DNA from: Solen grandis
Taxonomy: Eukaryota; Mollusca; Bivalvia; Adapedonta; Solenidae
Length of the DNA stretch: 64,000 nt
Reading direction: 5' to 3'
NCBI GenBank assembly: GCA_021229015.1
Contig: CM037779.1
Coordinates: 1,550,001 to 1,614,000 of the forward strand
Each line of letters starts with the position of its first letter. Positions within the stretch are counted from its first letter, which is position 1. Below are positions 35,619-48,170 of the stretch, piece by piece. Under the pieces are notes generated by a model that saw only the letters and a list, made by a program, of their open reading frames with translations, made no database searches and had not been told where the DNA came from. Position numbers and translations under genes: made by a program.

Positions 35619-36268
35619 CTGTTTGATAAATTGTTTGATGGAATTGCAATTATATGTATATTCCAAAAGATTATTTCTAAAAGACATGGAAAATGTATAT
35701 GATAGTCTCAAAATATTGAACAGAGTGGCAGAATGCGGGATTCCAGACACCGCCCCGCCTCCCCTGTCTGAACTTACGTGACAGACTCAAGTACTGGTCC
35801 AGTTCTAGGACAATCGAAAGGGGTTAGTAGATGTAAGAAATTGTTCGCAGATCGCCGTAAAAATTGAATCTAGTTTCTATATGTAACAGGTAAAATATTG
35901 GCATAATTCAAAGCTTAAAGTATACGTTAATACGTATAAATAATCCGTATTTATGACCCATGATTATCTGTCGAAAAGTAAATGAAACAGTGATCACACG
36001 ATCGTAGATAAAACAACTACATCTTTAAGGTTCAATAAAACAAATTCACAATAAATAATGAAAAAAGTCATTTATCAAAGGGTACTTACATGTTTAAGAT
36101 ATGTTCAACAAAAGATAAGTCTAGTTGTTGTTTTTATATATATGTTTATGTCCGTTTAAATATCGGTCAAATCCAAAAAGAAAGGAATAAGGAACATTAT
36201 TTCGGGCAAGCTGTGTTGAGAGGTTGTAAATTACCGCGTGAATGTCGAACCACAGGCCTTTTGTCAAT

Positions 36269-36307
36269 ATGTCCGGAGCTACTGGTTCCCGTGTCAACGA
36301 CTGGCAG
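36269..36307 (+). CDS. Speculative first exon (MSGATGSRVNDWQ)
   Basis: ATG to a donor CAG|GTAACA, 13 codons, phase 0. It lies in text with higher GC than its surroundings. It would join in frame to the candidate exon at 37487. No homology recognised and no promoter seen; low confidence. Confidence 0.2.
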
Positions 36308-37486
36308 GTAACATCTTTCCTGGGATGTAGGGTTTAAGCGTAGCATAGCAACCAGTGTCTTCCCAGCTTCACAAAACAATGAGAACAGCTATCAGGTTTC
36401 ATACCTGAAGACAATATGTGCATTTGGATTTCTGTCAAATATAAAAGATTTTGGGGATAAAAAAGAAAAACAGGTTTGCATTATGGAAAGAGGTTAAGCC
36501 TTTTAAAAAGTATAGTTTGTATATGAACGCATTTTATTATGGTGTTCCATTCCGGTCATCGTGTCTTTTGGAAATTTAATAAAAAAATATTTAGATACGT
36601 GCCATCCTGAGAATTTTAATAGAATTATATGAAAATCTAAAGTGTGGATTCAGTGGAAAGCATCTCATTATCTACTCCGTTTATCATTTTGTCAATCACA
36701 ATATTTACAAAATGTTGCAATATGCCACAATCCAAGTTTGTTGCCTGGGTTATGATACTTTAATATGAGTTTTGCTTTTGCATATTTTTTATTCGCAGTT
36801 CTAAACACAACAAGTAAACATAAAAATTCAACGCGTTCCCCTATTTCACAAAATGGTACTGAGATTATAATAATAAGCTTTGTTAATAATTCTGTATAAA
36901 CAGATGTACAGTTCAGATATCTTACCATTTAATTATTGATAGATTTTCTCTCAAGTGCCTTTTAGAAAATGTCTAAAATTCTTTGTTCCTGGGCTTAAAT
37001 GGTTTAATTAATTAATTAATTAATTTATTTTATAAGCAACCGATTTTTTTTTTCACCAGACACGGATTCATCATGTTGCCGAGAACTATCTGAGGGGAAA
37101 TCACAACAATAAAACAACAGCAAAAAGATATTTTTCTACTAGTATTCCATAATAGAGACAACTGTTAATTAATATTTCCGCTGACGTCATTTTTTATTTT
37201 GAATTAAAAGATGTAATGCAGTCTGCTGACCTAGTAAATCCTGTAAAAAATAGCATAGAGATCGCGCCTTTTTTTCGTACCCCTCCTCACAGGCCCTATT
37301 TATGTCATGAATCCTCCACCACGATGCATCTGTGACCGAAAAATATGCTACAATATCATTTCAAATAAACAGCTGGTCAACAAGTGCGACACAGGAACTG
37401 TGTACAAAACGTAAAGTAGATTTAGCGTTTTCATATTCGAAACGCCTCGGTTTTAATCAGTTTTTACCTACCTACCTATCTTACAG

Positions 37487-37525
37487 AAACTTGGTGACAT
37501 CCCGTCCGGGCATCTCCATTTCCAG
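37487..37525 (+). CDS. Speculative 39-bp microexon (KLGDIPSGHLHFQ)
   Basis: Bounded by a good acceptor (pyrimidine-rich tract ending TATCTTACAG) and a donor CCAG|GTAATG. It is open in the frame that continues from the candidate at 36269. Two short exons can fit by chance; no further exon was found. Confidence 0.2.
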
Positions 37526-39394
37526 GTAATGGAATGGGACTGTGATAGCATTCGAATTTGGGCTAAGCAGATATAGTCGAAGATTGACCGGGGGGGGGGG
37601 GATGCTTTGATTGTCTTCTCCGAGAGGCTTTCTTCCTCTCCGGCGTCCCAAAGTATGTATAAGACGGGTGACGAATTCGTAAGATTGATTAAAACGTTAT
37701 GCTATATACAACTAAAGCCACTTTGGGCCAAATGAAAATTCCCTTAACGTATACAAACAATGATAATAAAAAAAACAAAAAAACAAAAAGAATAAAAAAA
37801 TAAAATGAAAGAAACATATACAGTGCTTCGTAAATTTGAATGACTCAACATTATCTAGACTTTATTACCGAAAGTGACGCTTTAAAAACAAAATGATTTA
37901 ATCTGATATTGTGTGTAATGATAAAATAAATCGTAAATGATAAGTGAGCATGTATGACATATACATGGCAACTGCACCTTGGAGTACACCTGCAATAAGT
38001 AAAAGTGGCATACTCTAACTCGTGCTGCTAGTGGGCGCGTGGAACCACCCAAAAATTAGGTTGTGGCACGTCTCTCATGTTCATCGTGACATTGATTACA
38101 CTGATAATTGAATTTGTACTTAATATAATACAATTATATACACATGTATAATGAACTAAAGTACACCAGCAAGTAAATTAAAGAAGTACACGTTGAACGG
38201 GTATTTATCAAGACTTTAAGGTGTGTACAGATTTCTGATTCGTCTAAAAGCTTTATTAATTTTAACAAGACGTAGTCCTAATTAAATTCCCTAAAACACA
38301 TAGTTACGCCTTGAATTAATATATAATTCCAAGTAATGTTTGATTTTGACCCAACTATACCTGTAGTCCTTATGATGAAATTACTTCATTTAATTATCGA
38401 TTATAGAGTGTAGGACATAATCCTCTCGCATTATCGGGGAGGGGCTTGCTTGGTCATAAAATTTTCTGGGTGACTGAAATTGCCTTGTTTGGTTAATGTT
38501 GTGCTCAATAGTGGGAATCCCCATTGTTAGCTCCTTAAAGAAATAAAATAAAAAAACCCAGTGATCAAATCAAACCCAGTGTTATAAACGCGTTGTGAAC
38601 TACGTAAAGAACAACACCCTAGGAACAATTTTTTCAGCATGCCCGCGGACGCTCCTAGAACTGATATCACAATCATTTTTCAGCCCCCCCCCCCACCCCC
38701 GCATAAACGGACAAGATACCCATCGTGATTTTTAAGGGCGAACATAATCTCTCCACCCCCCCTATTTTTTCAGGGCGGACAAAGAAAAAGGGTAAGTTTT
38801 TCACTGGCGGCTTGCTTTAGGATGCCTTACAAACTGGTTGTTTTAACTTAGGGGATTTTGTCCGGACTGATATATATATATATGACCCTGAAAAAAGGGG
38901 GTGGAGGCGCCAAGGATGGACATTGTCCGGCCCCTAGACCCATCGCATGTATCGGTGGATGATATAAAACAATGGATACCCAGTGATGAATGCAGCATAT
39001 GTAAACACCATTTTTTGTCTCTCTATCACATTCTGTATTGAATGTCAATGAACTGGAAAGTGTTGTGAACTTAATGTTTTGTGGAAACGTAACATACATG
39101 AAAATTGTAATAGATACGCACTAAGAGGCTACGAACTACAACTCTTAAATACGATCGAGTCGCTCTCTTCAATAGATGCCACCGTTGATTCCCTTAGATC
39201 TGACGCATTTTCACCACAACTTACTAGTTGCCAGAAGTCAATGCCACAGGTGAAATGGGTTCCTCTTGTCTCCGTAGAAAACGCTGAACAAGTAAATCAT
39301 CTGTTATACCACCGTCACACCAGAAATCGCCAAGGACGCTATGGGGTCGTAGTGATAACGCCGAAAGACCCCAAGCATACCGACACCCAGATAG
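37526..39394. other. Unassigned intergenic sequence
   Basis: AT-rich with short C or G runs (37590-37600, 38684-38700). No supported gene; the open frame 39079-39549 runs into the TATGGG-type repeat. Confidence 0.3.
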
Positions 39395-39520
39395 CAAGGG
39401 TATATGGGACCTATATGGGCTGTATCTGGGTATGCCCACATGGGTTTAATTATGTGGGTCCCATATATAGAGATTGTTTCCCATATTGGACCCATATGGG
39501 CCCCATGTATGAATTTTCAA
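39395..39520. repeat. TATGGG/CCCATA-rich repeat
   Basis: Many copies of TATGGG and its complement at short spacing (GTATATGGGACCTATATGGG, GGACCCATATGGGCCCCAT), able to form several small hairpins. A related short stretch is at 39668-39690. Confidence 0.65.
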
Positions 39521-39699
39521 TATGTACTAACTCGGTGAAAATACCTTAAAAGTGTACATACAGTGTCATAGTATATTATATCAATATATTTATTATTATG
39601 CACTGCAAAAGTAAATTTTCATAATATATCCATTGTATAATCAAGTAAGAAATGTGACCAGTCTGATACGAGACCTATATGGGTCCATAATGACGTATG

Positions 39700-40130
39700 C
39701 AGTGATTATCTTGAACAGGCTCGAAGTCAGCACCGATGTTCAGGCGTCCTTTGTGCGTTCTGGTCGAGAACACCATGGGATCACCCTGAGGTCGCCATGG
39801 TCGCAAAAGCAACGCGGTTTGAACGCTATGATCTCCGTAGTATAGACGCGGTAGAGTTGCCGTGGAATTGCACAGAAATGAATCATGGACCCTATGACTC
39901 TACGGCGACCCTACTGCATTCTTACTAAGTATATGGGGTTCTCATTACGTTTATGGCATCCTTACCGCGGTGTCAGCACGGTTGTTTGTAAAGGCCTTAC
40001 TTTAGTCCGCGGCCTTACGGTGTTCTCCAGGAGTCCTTGCAACGTCCATGGCGTTTCTTCGGGGACCCTACTACGATCATGACGTTTCCTCCAAGTTTGC
40101 ACTGCGTGTCTTGCGCTTCCCAGGCCTAAA
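39700..40130. repeat. GC-rich island of short imperfect repeats
   Basis: Clearly richer in G+C and CG than its flanks, with recurrent CCATGG, CCGCGG, GACCCTA and GACGCGGTAG-type words. It has open frames on both strands but no recognisable domain; probably part of a repeat rather than an exon. Confidence 0.45.
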
Positions 40131-40625
40131 TATGGTGAGTTATAGCTATACAATTCTGTTTTTAGTTTTTCTGTCGACGCCATCACAAGTGTACATATAG
40201 TCATTGATAATCGCCAAAGAGAAAATGGATAATTAACTGCTGGTACAACACTTGATCCAGGCAAATGACCATTAAATAGTTTTGCGCCGGAAAATAAGAA
40301 GAAGGAGGAGGAAAGCAATACGAAGAATGTGTTTGGTAAGACCAAAAGCTCGATGAAGGCCACACTGAGAGAACAGTTCGGCCTAACAACCGCCATCCTT
40401 GTGAGTAGACTCGCCAAAGAAAATGTCCCGAGGCGTTAATTAAGTCGCAATAAGGATGCCAGTCGGGCGTGATGGAATTCAAGGTCGAGCCCATATGATT
40501 TACGGTGAACTGTAGAATCAAACCGCTCAATACGCAGAGAGACGGCAGCCGGAGTAACAGGGGAAAAGCTGTGATTCTTAATTATTGATACAATAGAGGC
40601 AAAAGCCACATGACGCAAAAGCTCC
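40131..40625. other. Unassigned sequence before repeat E
   Basis: No supported gene; may belong to the same insertion as 39700-40130. Confidence 0.3.
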
Positions 40626-41279
40626 ACACACTTTCCTGCAACTATAGTTGGTAGTAAAACAATCGAATTCGCACTCTGTTTGTTACAAAACAACCCGGAA
40701 TTAGGATCATAAACCTGACTGTATGAACTTCAGAAGTAGGTTATTCCCTAGGACCCGATTTATATACACTGTCTACTGTTACTTAAGTGTAGAACTTGAC
40801 AAGGTACTTGATGTTTTATATACCCGAATGTTTGTTTCTATTTCAAAGTTAAGAAATGCTCTGGGAGAAACCTAACTCGCTTTCATGCAAAATTACGCGT
40901 GAACTACTTTAGGTTAATTACAGACATTCGAAGCGCTACTTTTTTCTTTTTACAGGAGTAGATCTTCAAGTATGTAAAATGGGTTGCTGTTAGGATTTAT
41001 AAGGGTCACGGATATATTGTTCACGCTTAAAATGGATATTTACAGAGAAAAATAACACGTTTACAAACAACAGCACATGAATAGTGGTTACGGTTATGAA
41101 TAAAAGGTCTGCATAACATATACCATTCGTATTCGTAAGTGCAAAATCGCATTTCGTGGATCCGTACTAAGCGCGGAAAGGTACAGTTAAACTTGTCATG
41201 GAAATATGCAAATTAGCAAGGTCAGTGATGCCTAGTAAGCGTTTGTAGCTACTAAAGACGACAGCAAGCTGCCGTCTAA
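40626..41279 (+). repeat. Dispersed ~650-bp repeat E, copy 2
   Basis: Aligns with 6112-6754 end to end, including the terminal hairpin region (AGACGACAGCAAGCTGCCGT then CTAA). Flanking sequences differ, so this is a transposed unit and not a segmental duplication. Confidence 0.75.
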
Positions 41280-41644
41280 AAACTGCAACCAACTATTTAA
41301 ACAAGAACTAAATCGTGGCATCAGCCTGACCCAAACTCCATTAAATCTAGTGACCCCCCAACAGAAAATTACACTGACATCTACAGAAGTGATCGCGACA
41401 CAAAGTGGAGTCGATATTCAATGCAGTTCTTTCAAACACATACCTTCAATTGAATGTGTTGAAATTATAATTAATTGAGTTAGCACAAGTTTCATTAAAA
41501 GTTAAAAAAAGGAATGCCGGTAAAACCGATGAAAATAACACCTACATAAGGTTACGAACCCAGTTACGAACTGACAGGTAAAAATGGTAGATATGGAGTT
41601 TTATGAACTAAATGCACTCAAGGCTCTTAATACACAGGCCCGGA

Positions 41645-41679
<35 letters not shown>

Positions 41680-42574
41680 CTTAGGGGGCTCAAGATCAAT
41701 TCTGTATTGTCCAAAGAAAATAATAAGTTTCTTAATCACTTTAATTTTCTTATTTTAACTTTTTTCAATTTATTTTTTTTATTTTTAAATGAGATATAAT
41801 ATAGCCAAAGGCCTATATAAATAGGTCTTTGATACAGCCAAAAAGTCCCCCAGATGTACTAGAACTCGCATTTCTGTCTTCACTGTTTCTAACCATTTGT
41901 ACTTTACCAAAGATTTATACACACAAAGCTTTGAATACACCTTCATGACTGACCATATATATCTGATGACTTAAACAATTCACAGTAGTTAGGCCGGCAT
42001 CCAGATATAGTAGTTTATCGTTTATAGTAATTTACTAAAGTTATCTCCCTTATATGAAACTTGGCCATTTTCACAACTTTCAAGTTAAGAAGCACGAAGC
42101 AAAAGGAGGGTCGTTTCACATGTGACAACTCCTAAGACGGTACATTTTCGATTGCTTTTGGTATGAAAAGCAGACAAATCCCATGTGTTATAGAAATTAT
42201 CTGTTTAAATTGATGCATTTCTTCCGATTCCCCCGAAAGAACACAACAGTGTTCAGCGAAGACGCGATGTACTGAATTAAATTCGCTTAAAACGTAGGCT
42301 GATATTCATTTTTCATTCTCTTTATCTGTAATCAGATTGAATTCAAATATGTTTAAGGATTTATTTTTAAGGGTCTGATATATTAGTAGAACAGTGCCTA
42401 GAACATTACAATACACTGTACAACCTGTAGAGTACATGGAATGTGTATCTAGTGCCTTTGTGTCATCCGTTATATTTTAAATAAGAAAAAAAGAATAAAG
42501 AGACTATAACATAAAATTTGTTAAATTCATTTAAATTAATTTTGAAAAAAATCCCAACCTATACTAAATACTTT
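41280..42574. other. Unassigned sequence with poly-G tract
   Basis: A 29-base G run at 41651-41679 directly follows CAGGCCCGGATTCACC, a terminus-like sequence that recurs near other G/C runs. No supported gene. Confidence 0.45.
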
Positions 42575-43678
42575 TTTTTAAATCCCCACATATACCATGG
42601 CGGTTAGACTCAAATAGGAATATTCACTACTCAAGTATCATCGCGCCACACGGGTTTCAATTGGTCATATCAATATGGAAATTTGCTAAAACATAGAGAA
42701 GACTATATCCTAAAATGTGTATAAAAATTTCATTTCCACTTTTTTTGTTTGTTTTATGCATTTTTTTTTTAATCCCCACATATACCACGGCGGTCGGACT
42801 CAAATAGGAATATAGGCTACTCTATAGTTTCATTGCGCCACCCAGGTTATTAAAGGTCATATTTATATGAAAACTTACTAATTAATGGAGAAGAATATAA
42901 ACTAAAATGTGTGTAAATTTCATTTCAAAATTTTGTTCTTTAAGCGCACTTTAAGGATTTTTCATATCGCACCTTATACGACGCCAGTAAGACTCTTATT
43001 GGAATATACGCTACCCTCTAATATCATTGCGCCACCCGAGTTTCTACTGGTCATATTTACATGAAAACTCACCAATTTATGAAGAAGAATATAATCTAAA
43101 ATGTGTGTAAATTTCATTTCAAAATTTTATTCTTTAAGCACACTTTATTTTTTCATATCAATCCCTATACGAGACGCTGGTAAGACTCTAATTGGAATAT
43201 ACGTTGCCCTGTAGTATCATCGCGCCACCGATGTACTGGTCATATTAGCATGAAAACTTACAAATTCATGAAGAAGAATATAATCTAAAATATTATTCTT
43301 TAAGCGCACTTAAAGGTTTTTTATATCGCACCCTATTCGAAATGCCGGTAAGACTCTAATTGGAAGATATGCTACTCTATAGTATCATCACGCCATCAGG
43401 GTTATTAATGGCCATATTTACATAAAAAACTTGACAAATCAAAGAGAATACTATATCCTAAATTGTGTGTAATTGTCATTTCAAAATTTCATTCTTTAAG
43501 CGCACTTTAAGGAATTTTCATATCTCACCGTATATGACAGCGGTAAGACTCTAATTGGAATATAGGCTACTCTATAGTATCATTTCGCCAACCGGGTTAT
43601 TAATAGTCATATTAACAAGAAAACTTGCCAAATCAAAGAGAATACTTTATCCTAAAATGTGTGTAAGTGTCATTTCAT
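42575..43678. repeat. ~190-bp tandem array, six copies
   Basis: The unit has GGTAAGACTCTAATTGGAAT, TATCATTGCGCCACC, GGTCATATTTACATGAAAAC and TCTAAAATGTGTGTAAATTT. Starts are spaced about 168-194 bp apart. The array ends directly at the hairpin element at 43679, so it may be part of, or the insertion site for, that element. Confidence 0.85.
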
Positions 43679-44830
43679 TATACCCCCCGCACAATGAAGT
43701 TGTAAGGGGGGTATACTGGATTCAGCTTGTCTGTCTGGCCGTCCGGCTGTCCGTCCGTACGTCCATATCTTGTGAACGCAACTCCTGAGCCTTTGTTTCT
43801 AAATGAATCTTTTCAAAACTTGGTCAATGTTGTAACTATAATGGGTAGATAATGCATGAAGTGGCGATTTTCTGGTTCATTGATTTTTACAAGATTTGTG
43901 TCCCTTGAAACTCAGTTTCTGTAGCTGATTGATATTGCAGCCTTGTGAACGCAACTCCTACATTTCTGAATGAATCTTTTCAAAACTTAGTTAATGTCAT
44001 TACTAAAATGGCTAGATGTGCATGAAGTGGCGATTTTCCGGTTCATTGATTTTTACAAGATTTGTGTCCCTTGAAACTCAGTTTCTGTAGCTGATTGATA
44101 TTGCAGCCTTGTGAACGCAACTCCTCCTACATTTCTGAACAAATCATTTCAAAACTTGATCAGTGGCTTAACTATAATGGGTAGATGTGCATGAAGTGGT
44201 GATTTTCGGTTCATTGATTTTTACAAGATTTGTGTCCCTTGAAACTTAGTCTCTGTAGCTGATTGATATTGTAGCCTTGTGAACACAACTCCTCCTACAT
44301 TTCTGAATGAATCTTTTCAAAACTTGGTCAATGTCATTACTATAATGGGTAGATGTGTATGATGTGGCGATTTCCGGTTCATTGATTTTTACAAGATTGT
44401 GTCCCTTGAAACTTAGTCTCTGTAGCTGATTGATATTGCAGCCTTGTGAATGCAATTCCTCCTACATTTCTGAACGAATCTTTTCAAAACTTGATCTGTG
44501 GCATTATTATAATGGGTAGATGTGCATGAAGTGGCGATTTTCCGGTTCATTAATTTTTGCAAGATTTTTGTCCCTTGAAACGTAGTTTCTGTAGCTGATT
44601 GATATTTCAGCCTTGTGAATGCAATTCCTTGTATGTTTCTGACCTAATATTTTCAAAACTTGGGCAATGTCATTACTATACAAGGTAGATATGCACAAAG
44701 CAGGGATTTTGATGTTTATCAGTTTTTGCAATAGTTATGCCTTTCTAAACATGGTCTCTTGAAAACACAACTCAAGTTTCTAAACAGGTAAAAGTGCATA
44801 AGCAGAGATTTTCTGGTACAGTGATTTTTG
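43679..44830 (+). mobile_element. Hairpin-started TATACCCCCC element with ~167-bp internal array
   Basis: The 5' end pairs TATACCCCCC with GGGGGGTATA around a short loop, then TTGTCTGTCTGGCCGTCCGG. The interior is a tandem series with GTAGCTGATTGATATTGCAG at 43921, 44087, 44255, 44422 and 44591 (period 166-169). The 3' end is not clear and is placed by loss of repeat similarity. Confidence 0.7.
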
Positions 44831-45631
44831 CAAGAGTTATGCGGAGAAAGAAAAGAGGATTCATATTGATACTGCTATTTGACCTACTTCCATATTGGAA
44901 GCCTTTTTGTTCAGCTAAATTAATTGGTCTCACAGACTTCATTATGAGCTTATGCTTACAGAAATGTTAAAAGCAATAATTAAAAGGACCCTCTTGGTCT
45001 TTATATTTTGTTGCGGCATATATTGTGACAGCACTGGCACTCGTGTTAAAATTATGACATCATATAAGAAAGTTATGAAACATAATGAGGGTTAATGTGA
45101 ACCTCTCATTAGACTTTTGCTATTACGCAGAGCAAAACAAACTTATATGATTTAGAGTATCTTTTAAAAAAAACCCTGTTCTTATTATCGTAATTAGTCT
45201 GCAAGACAAATATATATGAAATGCATAAAGTTGCCATTCAAGAAATTCATGGTCTGTTGTATATGTGCTGTCATACTACACCATATAATTGGCAACATCA
45301 ATATAAAAACATAAAAGATAGTAGAATGATGCTTTCAGCTAATTTTTATATCTACTCATACACTTATGATTTGTTGCATGATTTGTAATTAAATAATAAC
45401 TGAATTTACTTTATTAGAAGTTTTAAGTCTGCTTAAATGCATCTTTATGTTCCTTGTTGCTTATTGTGTTTAAATGATTTAATTGAAAATTTTCTTGCTG
45501 AAGAGCATTAATTATCAATTTAATTTACTTGATTCCATAAATCTAAAAACAAGTGTATTTTTACGTATCATATGGAAATAAGTACAGTTACTAAAGTGTC
45601 TATTTATAAACTGTCACTAAATGCCTGTGAG
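44831..45631. other. Unassigned intergenic sequence
   Basis: AT-rich, no supported feature. Confidence 0.3.
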
Positions 45632-45975
45632 AGTGGTGGACTCCATGGCCGAGCAAGTATTAAGTCACTGACTTATCATGACTCAGCCCCTCACCGCTGT
45701 GGGTTCAAATCCCGAAATGGTCACTCAGACTTTTTAAGGTGACGAAGCTTTTAAGCTGGCTTGCTATAAGGCTGTGCTTCTATCCAGTTCAGAGTCTTCC
45801 TCGACGTAAAGTCCCTTTATGACTTCAGTGTTCAGAGTCTTCCTCGACGTAAAGTCCCTTTATGACTTCAGTGTTCAGTGTCTTCCAATACAATAGCATT
45901 AACAGATATTATCCAGTGCCATAAGGACTTGTGGTAAATTTGAGGCTCTCCTTCCACATGTAATTAGCTGAAAGT
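45632..45975 (+). mobile_element. SINE family A with internal 43-bp duplication
   Basis: Head CTCCATGGCCGAGCAAGTAT and B box GGGTTCAAATCCC match the 10267 SINE, as do AAGCTGGCTTGCTATAAGG and CATGTAATTAGCTGAAAG. A segment beginning GTTCAGAGTCTTCCTCGACG is tandemly duplicated within the body (about 45788-45873). Confidence 0.75.
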
Positions 45976-46269
45976 TCCTAAATATGACATGTATATAGTC
46001 ACAACTATGGAACTCTTGTTTAAAACAAAACCTGTTCGTAAAACAGAAAATTCTAGAGGCAAAGGCCTCTCTTTCTTGACAACTTTTCAAGATAATTTGA
46101 AACATAAAGTGTATGAAATGTTCTATATCTAAATGCCTTTCAAACCCTGATTATCTTTTTTAAAACAATGACTTTGTATGGAAATGAGGAGTTACGTGAA
46201 CCCCGCTTTTGTAAGGTTTTCGCTATTACAAAGAACAAGCTGTTGTATATTGATGTCAAAAGGCTAAGT

Positions 46270-46340
46270 TCATTATACCCACCAGATACAAAGTATATGG
46301 GGGCTATCTTGGAGTCACCTCTGTCGGTTGGTATATATAT
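46270..46340 (+). mobile_element. Fragment of a TATACCCACC hairpin element
   Basis: TATACCCACCAGATACAAAG followed by TATATGGGGGCTATCTTGG is the 5' hairpin start of another repeat of the same general design. It is cut off by TA repeats at about 46330. Confidence 0.5.
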
Positions 46341-46349
46341 ATATATATA

Positions 46350-47343
46350 CAGTGTAACCTCCGAAATCCGGACCCTCCAATATCCGGAAACTTCTGAAAT
46401 CCGGACAGTTTTCTTGGTCCCAAAATTTCCTCTTCTGTTTATATGTAAATAATACCTCTGAATTTTGGAACCTCTAAATTCTGAATTCCGTACAATAATT
46501 TTGTAAATATTGGGTAATATCAGCGCTATTTTACCTCTGTAAACCAAACAGTACTACAAGCTTGACAGGTAATCAGAACAGAAACTAAGCCCTGCGGCAA
46601 TTTATCTCTAATTTTCTCCCTGATTGTATATTAATCAGCGGTGATACCAATTTGACACACCTTAGAATCACAATTTGTCTATTATTTTGACAAGCGTAAG
46701 AATCACAACATGTTTGCACCTCCATGTTTGCGCTTGCGAATACATAGGCAATTAGATAGTGACACATTGTAAATGATTAAAGTGGTGATAAATGGATTAA
46801 CTGATATTTTTTGCAACAAACATCTTTAACAGTTTAAGTGTGACTGCGGTATTGTTAGAAGCATAATTAATTAAGCTGCATTGAAAAATGTGTTGGTTTT
46901 CGTAAGTTGCAAAAATTCAAATTGAGAGAAAGAAAGAAAGAAAGAAAAAGACAAATAATGCTCGAAATCAACATTAGCATAACCATTTTTGACAAAAAAA
47001 GGCAAATAGAGAAAAAAGGGAAAATAAGGCAAGTAGAGAGAGAGAGAGAGAAGAAAGAGGAAGGGAAGGGGAGAGAAAGAGAAGTAAGATAACTGAGTAC
47101 GGGAAATCACATTAACATAAACTTTTTGAAAAAAAAAAAATACAAATATATACATGTTAAGGTAATGCTTCAAAGGATTTGATGATAACACACTTAAAAA
47201 AAAGGACACTATTCACAACCATTAATAAACATCAATACGTATGTGCTAGTCTAATTCAATCCAGACTTCTGAATTCAAGAAACTTCCAAAATCCGAACTT
47301 TTTGGTCAGTGCCACGGGTGTTCAGATTTCAGAGGTTACACTG
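46350..47343. mobile_element. pogo/Tigger-like non-autonomous element, 994 bp
   Basis: Ends CAGTGTAACCTCCGAAATCC and its inverted form ending TTCAGAGGTTACACTG, flanked by TA within TATATA repeats. Subterminal text repeats ATCCGGAC/ATCCGGAA words. The interior has AG-rich low complexity (about 46925-47085) and no transposase. Confidence 0.75.
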
Positions 47344-47775
47344 TATATATATTTATATTTATTTCAGAAAAGACAAACATTATGGTTTATAACAAAATCA
47401 GTATATATAGATATATAAAAGGACAATATAATTATTACACAGTTTATGACTAACAGTAAGAAATAATATGTTCTTTAAAAGGTAAATAAAACCAAAACAT
47501 GTTGTCATTACTCAAGATAACCGAAAAAAGTGAATATGAATTTACTTTAATATTTCCATTGTGGTCCTGTTTAATGATGGCTAAATTCAATGCTTTATTG
47601 CTTATAACTGAAGAAATTGAAGTCCTATTTCAATGCGTTTTTTTGGCATTCTGTTCCTTGCTGATAATTGTGCCGTAAAATGAAATAAAGTGTTCGAACT
47701 AATCAAGTTAAAAGCAAAAACCGAGATGCTGCCTTTCAGTTTTAGTTTTAGTTGATTTTTAAACTTACTTCTTGT
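47344..47775. other. Unassigned intergenic sequence
   Basis: No supported feature. Confidence 0.3.
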
Positions 47776-47955
47776 TATGTCAATTGGGAAACAAGTGCTG
47801 ACAACTTATAATAATTCCTTTAAATGGTTCCTAGATTTGACCAGTACTTTGAGTAAGAGAAAATCATGAAGTGGTTTGCCTCCAGCAGGGTTTCGAACCC
47901 GCAACCTTCGTGTCTACAGTCATTTATGCTACCTCTGGATCATGGTGCCTGAGGT
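47776..47955 (-). mobile_element. SINE family B upstream of the HDAC6-like gene
   Basis: Body GTCAATTGGGAAACAAGTGC. The minus-strand tRNA head reads AGGCACCATGATCCAGAGGT then GGGTTCGAAACCC. Confidence 0.75.
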
Positions 47956-48146
47956 GATCAGGTAACACAAAATCTTTCAGACTGGACATTTCCTTCATTA
48001 TGATTTGGTTTATCACTGTTTCTTGACTGGTCTAGATGGAACACCCATGTGTTACATGGTTAAAGGTATATTTATCATATGTACTATATATTCAGGTGTG
48101 ACCTAAATACATAACTGTTGTGCCTGGGTTGAAATACCATCTCAAG

Positions 48147-48170
48147 ATGGAGGAAGGAACTGATAATAAG
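48147..48170 (+). CDS. HDAC6: HDAC6-like coding exon 1 (start codon exon)
   Basis: Encodes MEEGTDNK from an ATG in good context (CAAGATGG), ending AAG|GTATGT, a consensus donor, in phase 0. An upstream acceptor-like TATATTCAG near 48083-48097 suggests the ATG exon may carry 5' UTR and be preceded by a non-coding exon; no TATA box or CpG island was recognised. The start is chosen because it joins in frame to exon 2 and has a strong donor. Confidence 0.65.

Larger units (their letters stand above)
33055..36268. other. Unassigned sequence rich in simple repeats
   Basis: Besides the microsatellites listed separately: a G run at 33245-33260, C runs near 33436-33460, TC repeats at about 33680-33700 and AAG repeats at about 33745-33766. 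No supported gene. Confidence 0.4.

Noticed and set aside
35514..35750. Minus-strand ORF with Asn-Gln-Ser-Ile and His-Pro-Ser-Ile repeats
   Set aside because: It is the (GATG)n/(GATT)n microsatellite translated.
39962..40417. 151-aa minus-strand ORF
   Set aside because: Spans the GC-rich repeat island and adjoining AT-rich text with no recognisable domain; overlapping frames are open on both strands.
46871..47209. 112-aa minus-strand ORF that looks like membrane segments (Phe/Leu/Ser-rich)
   Set aside because: It is the AG-rich low-complexity core of the pogo-like element read in reverse.
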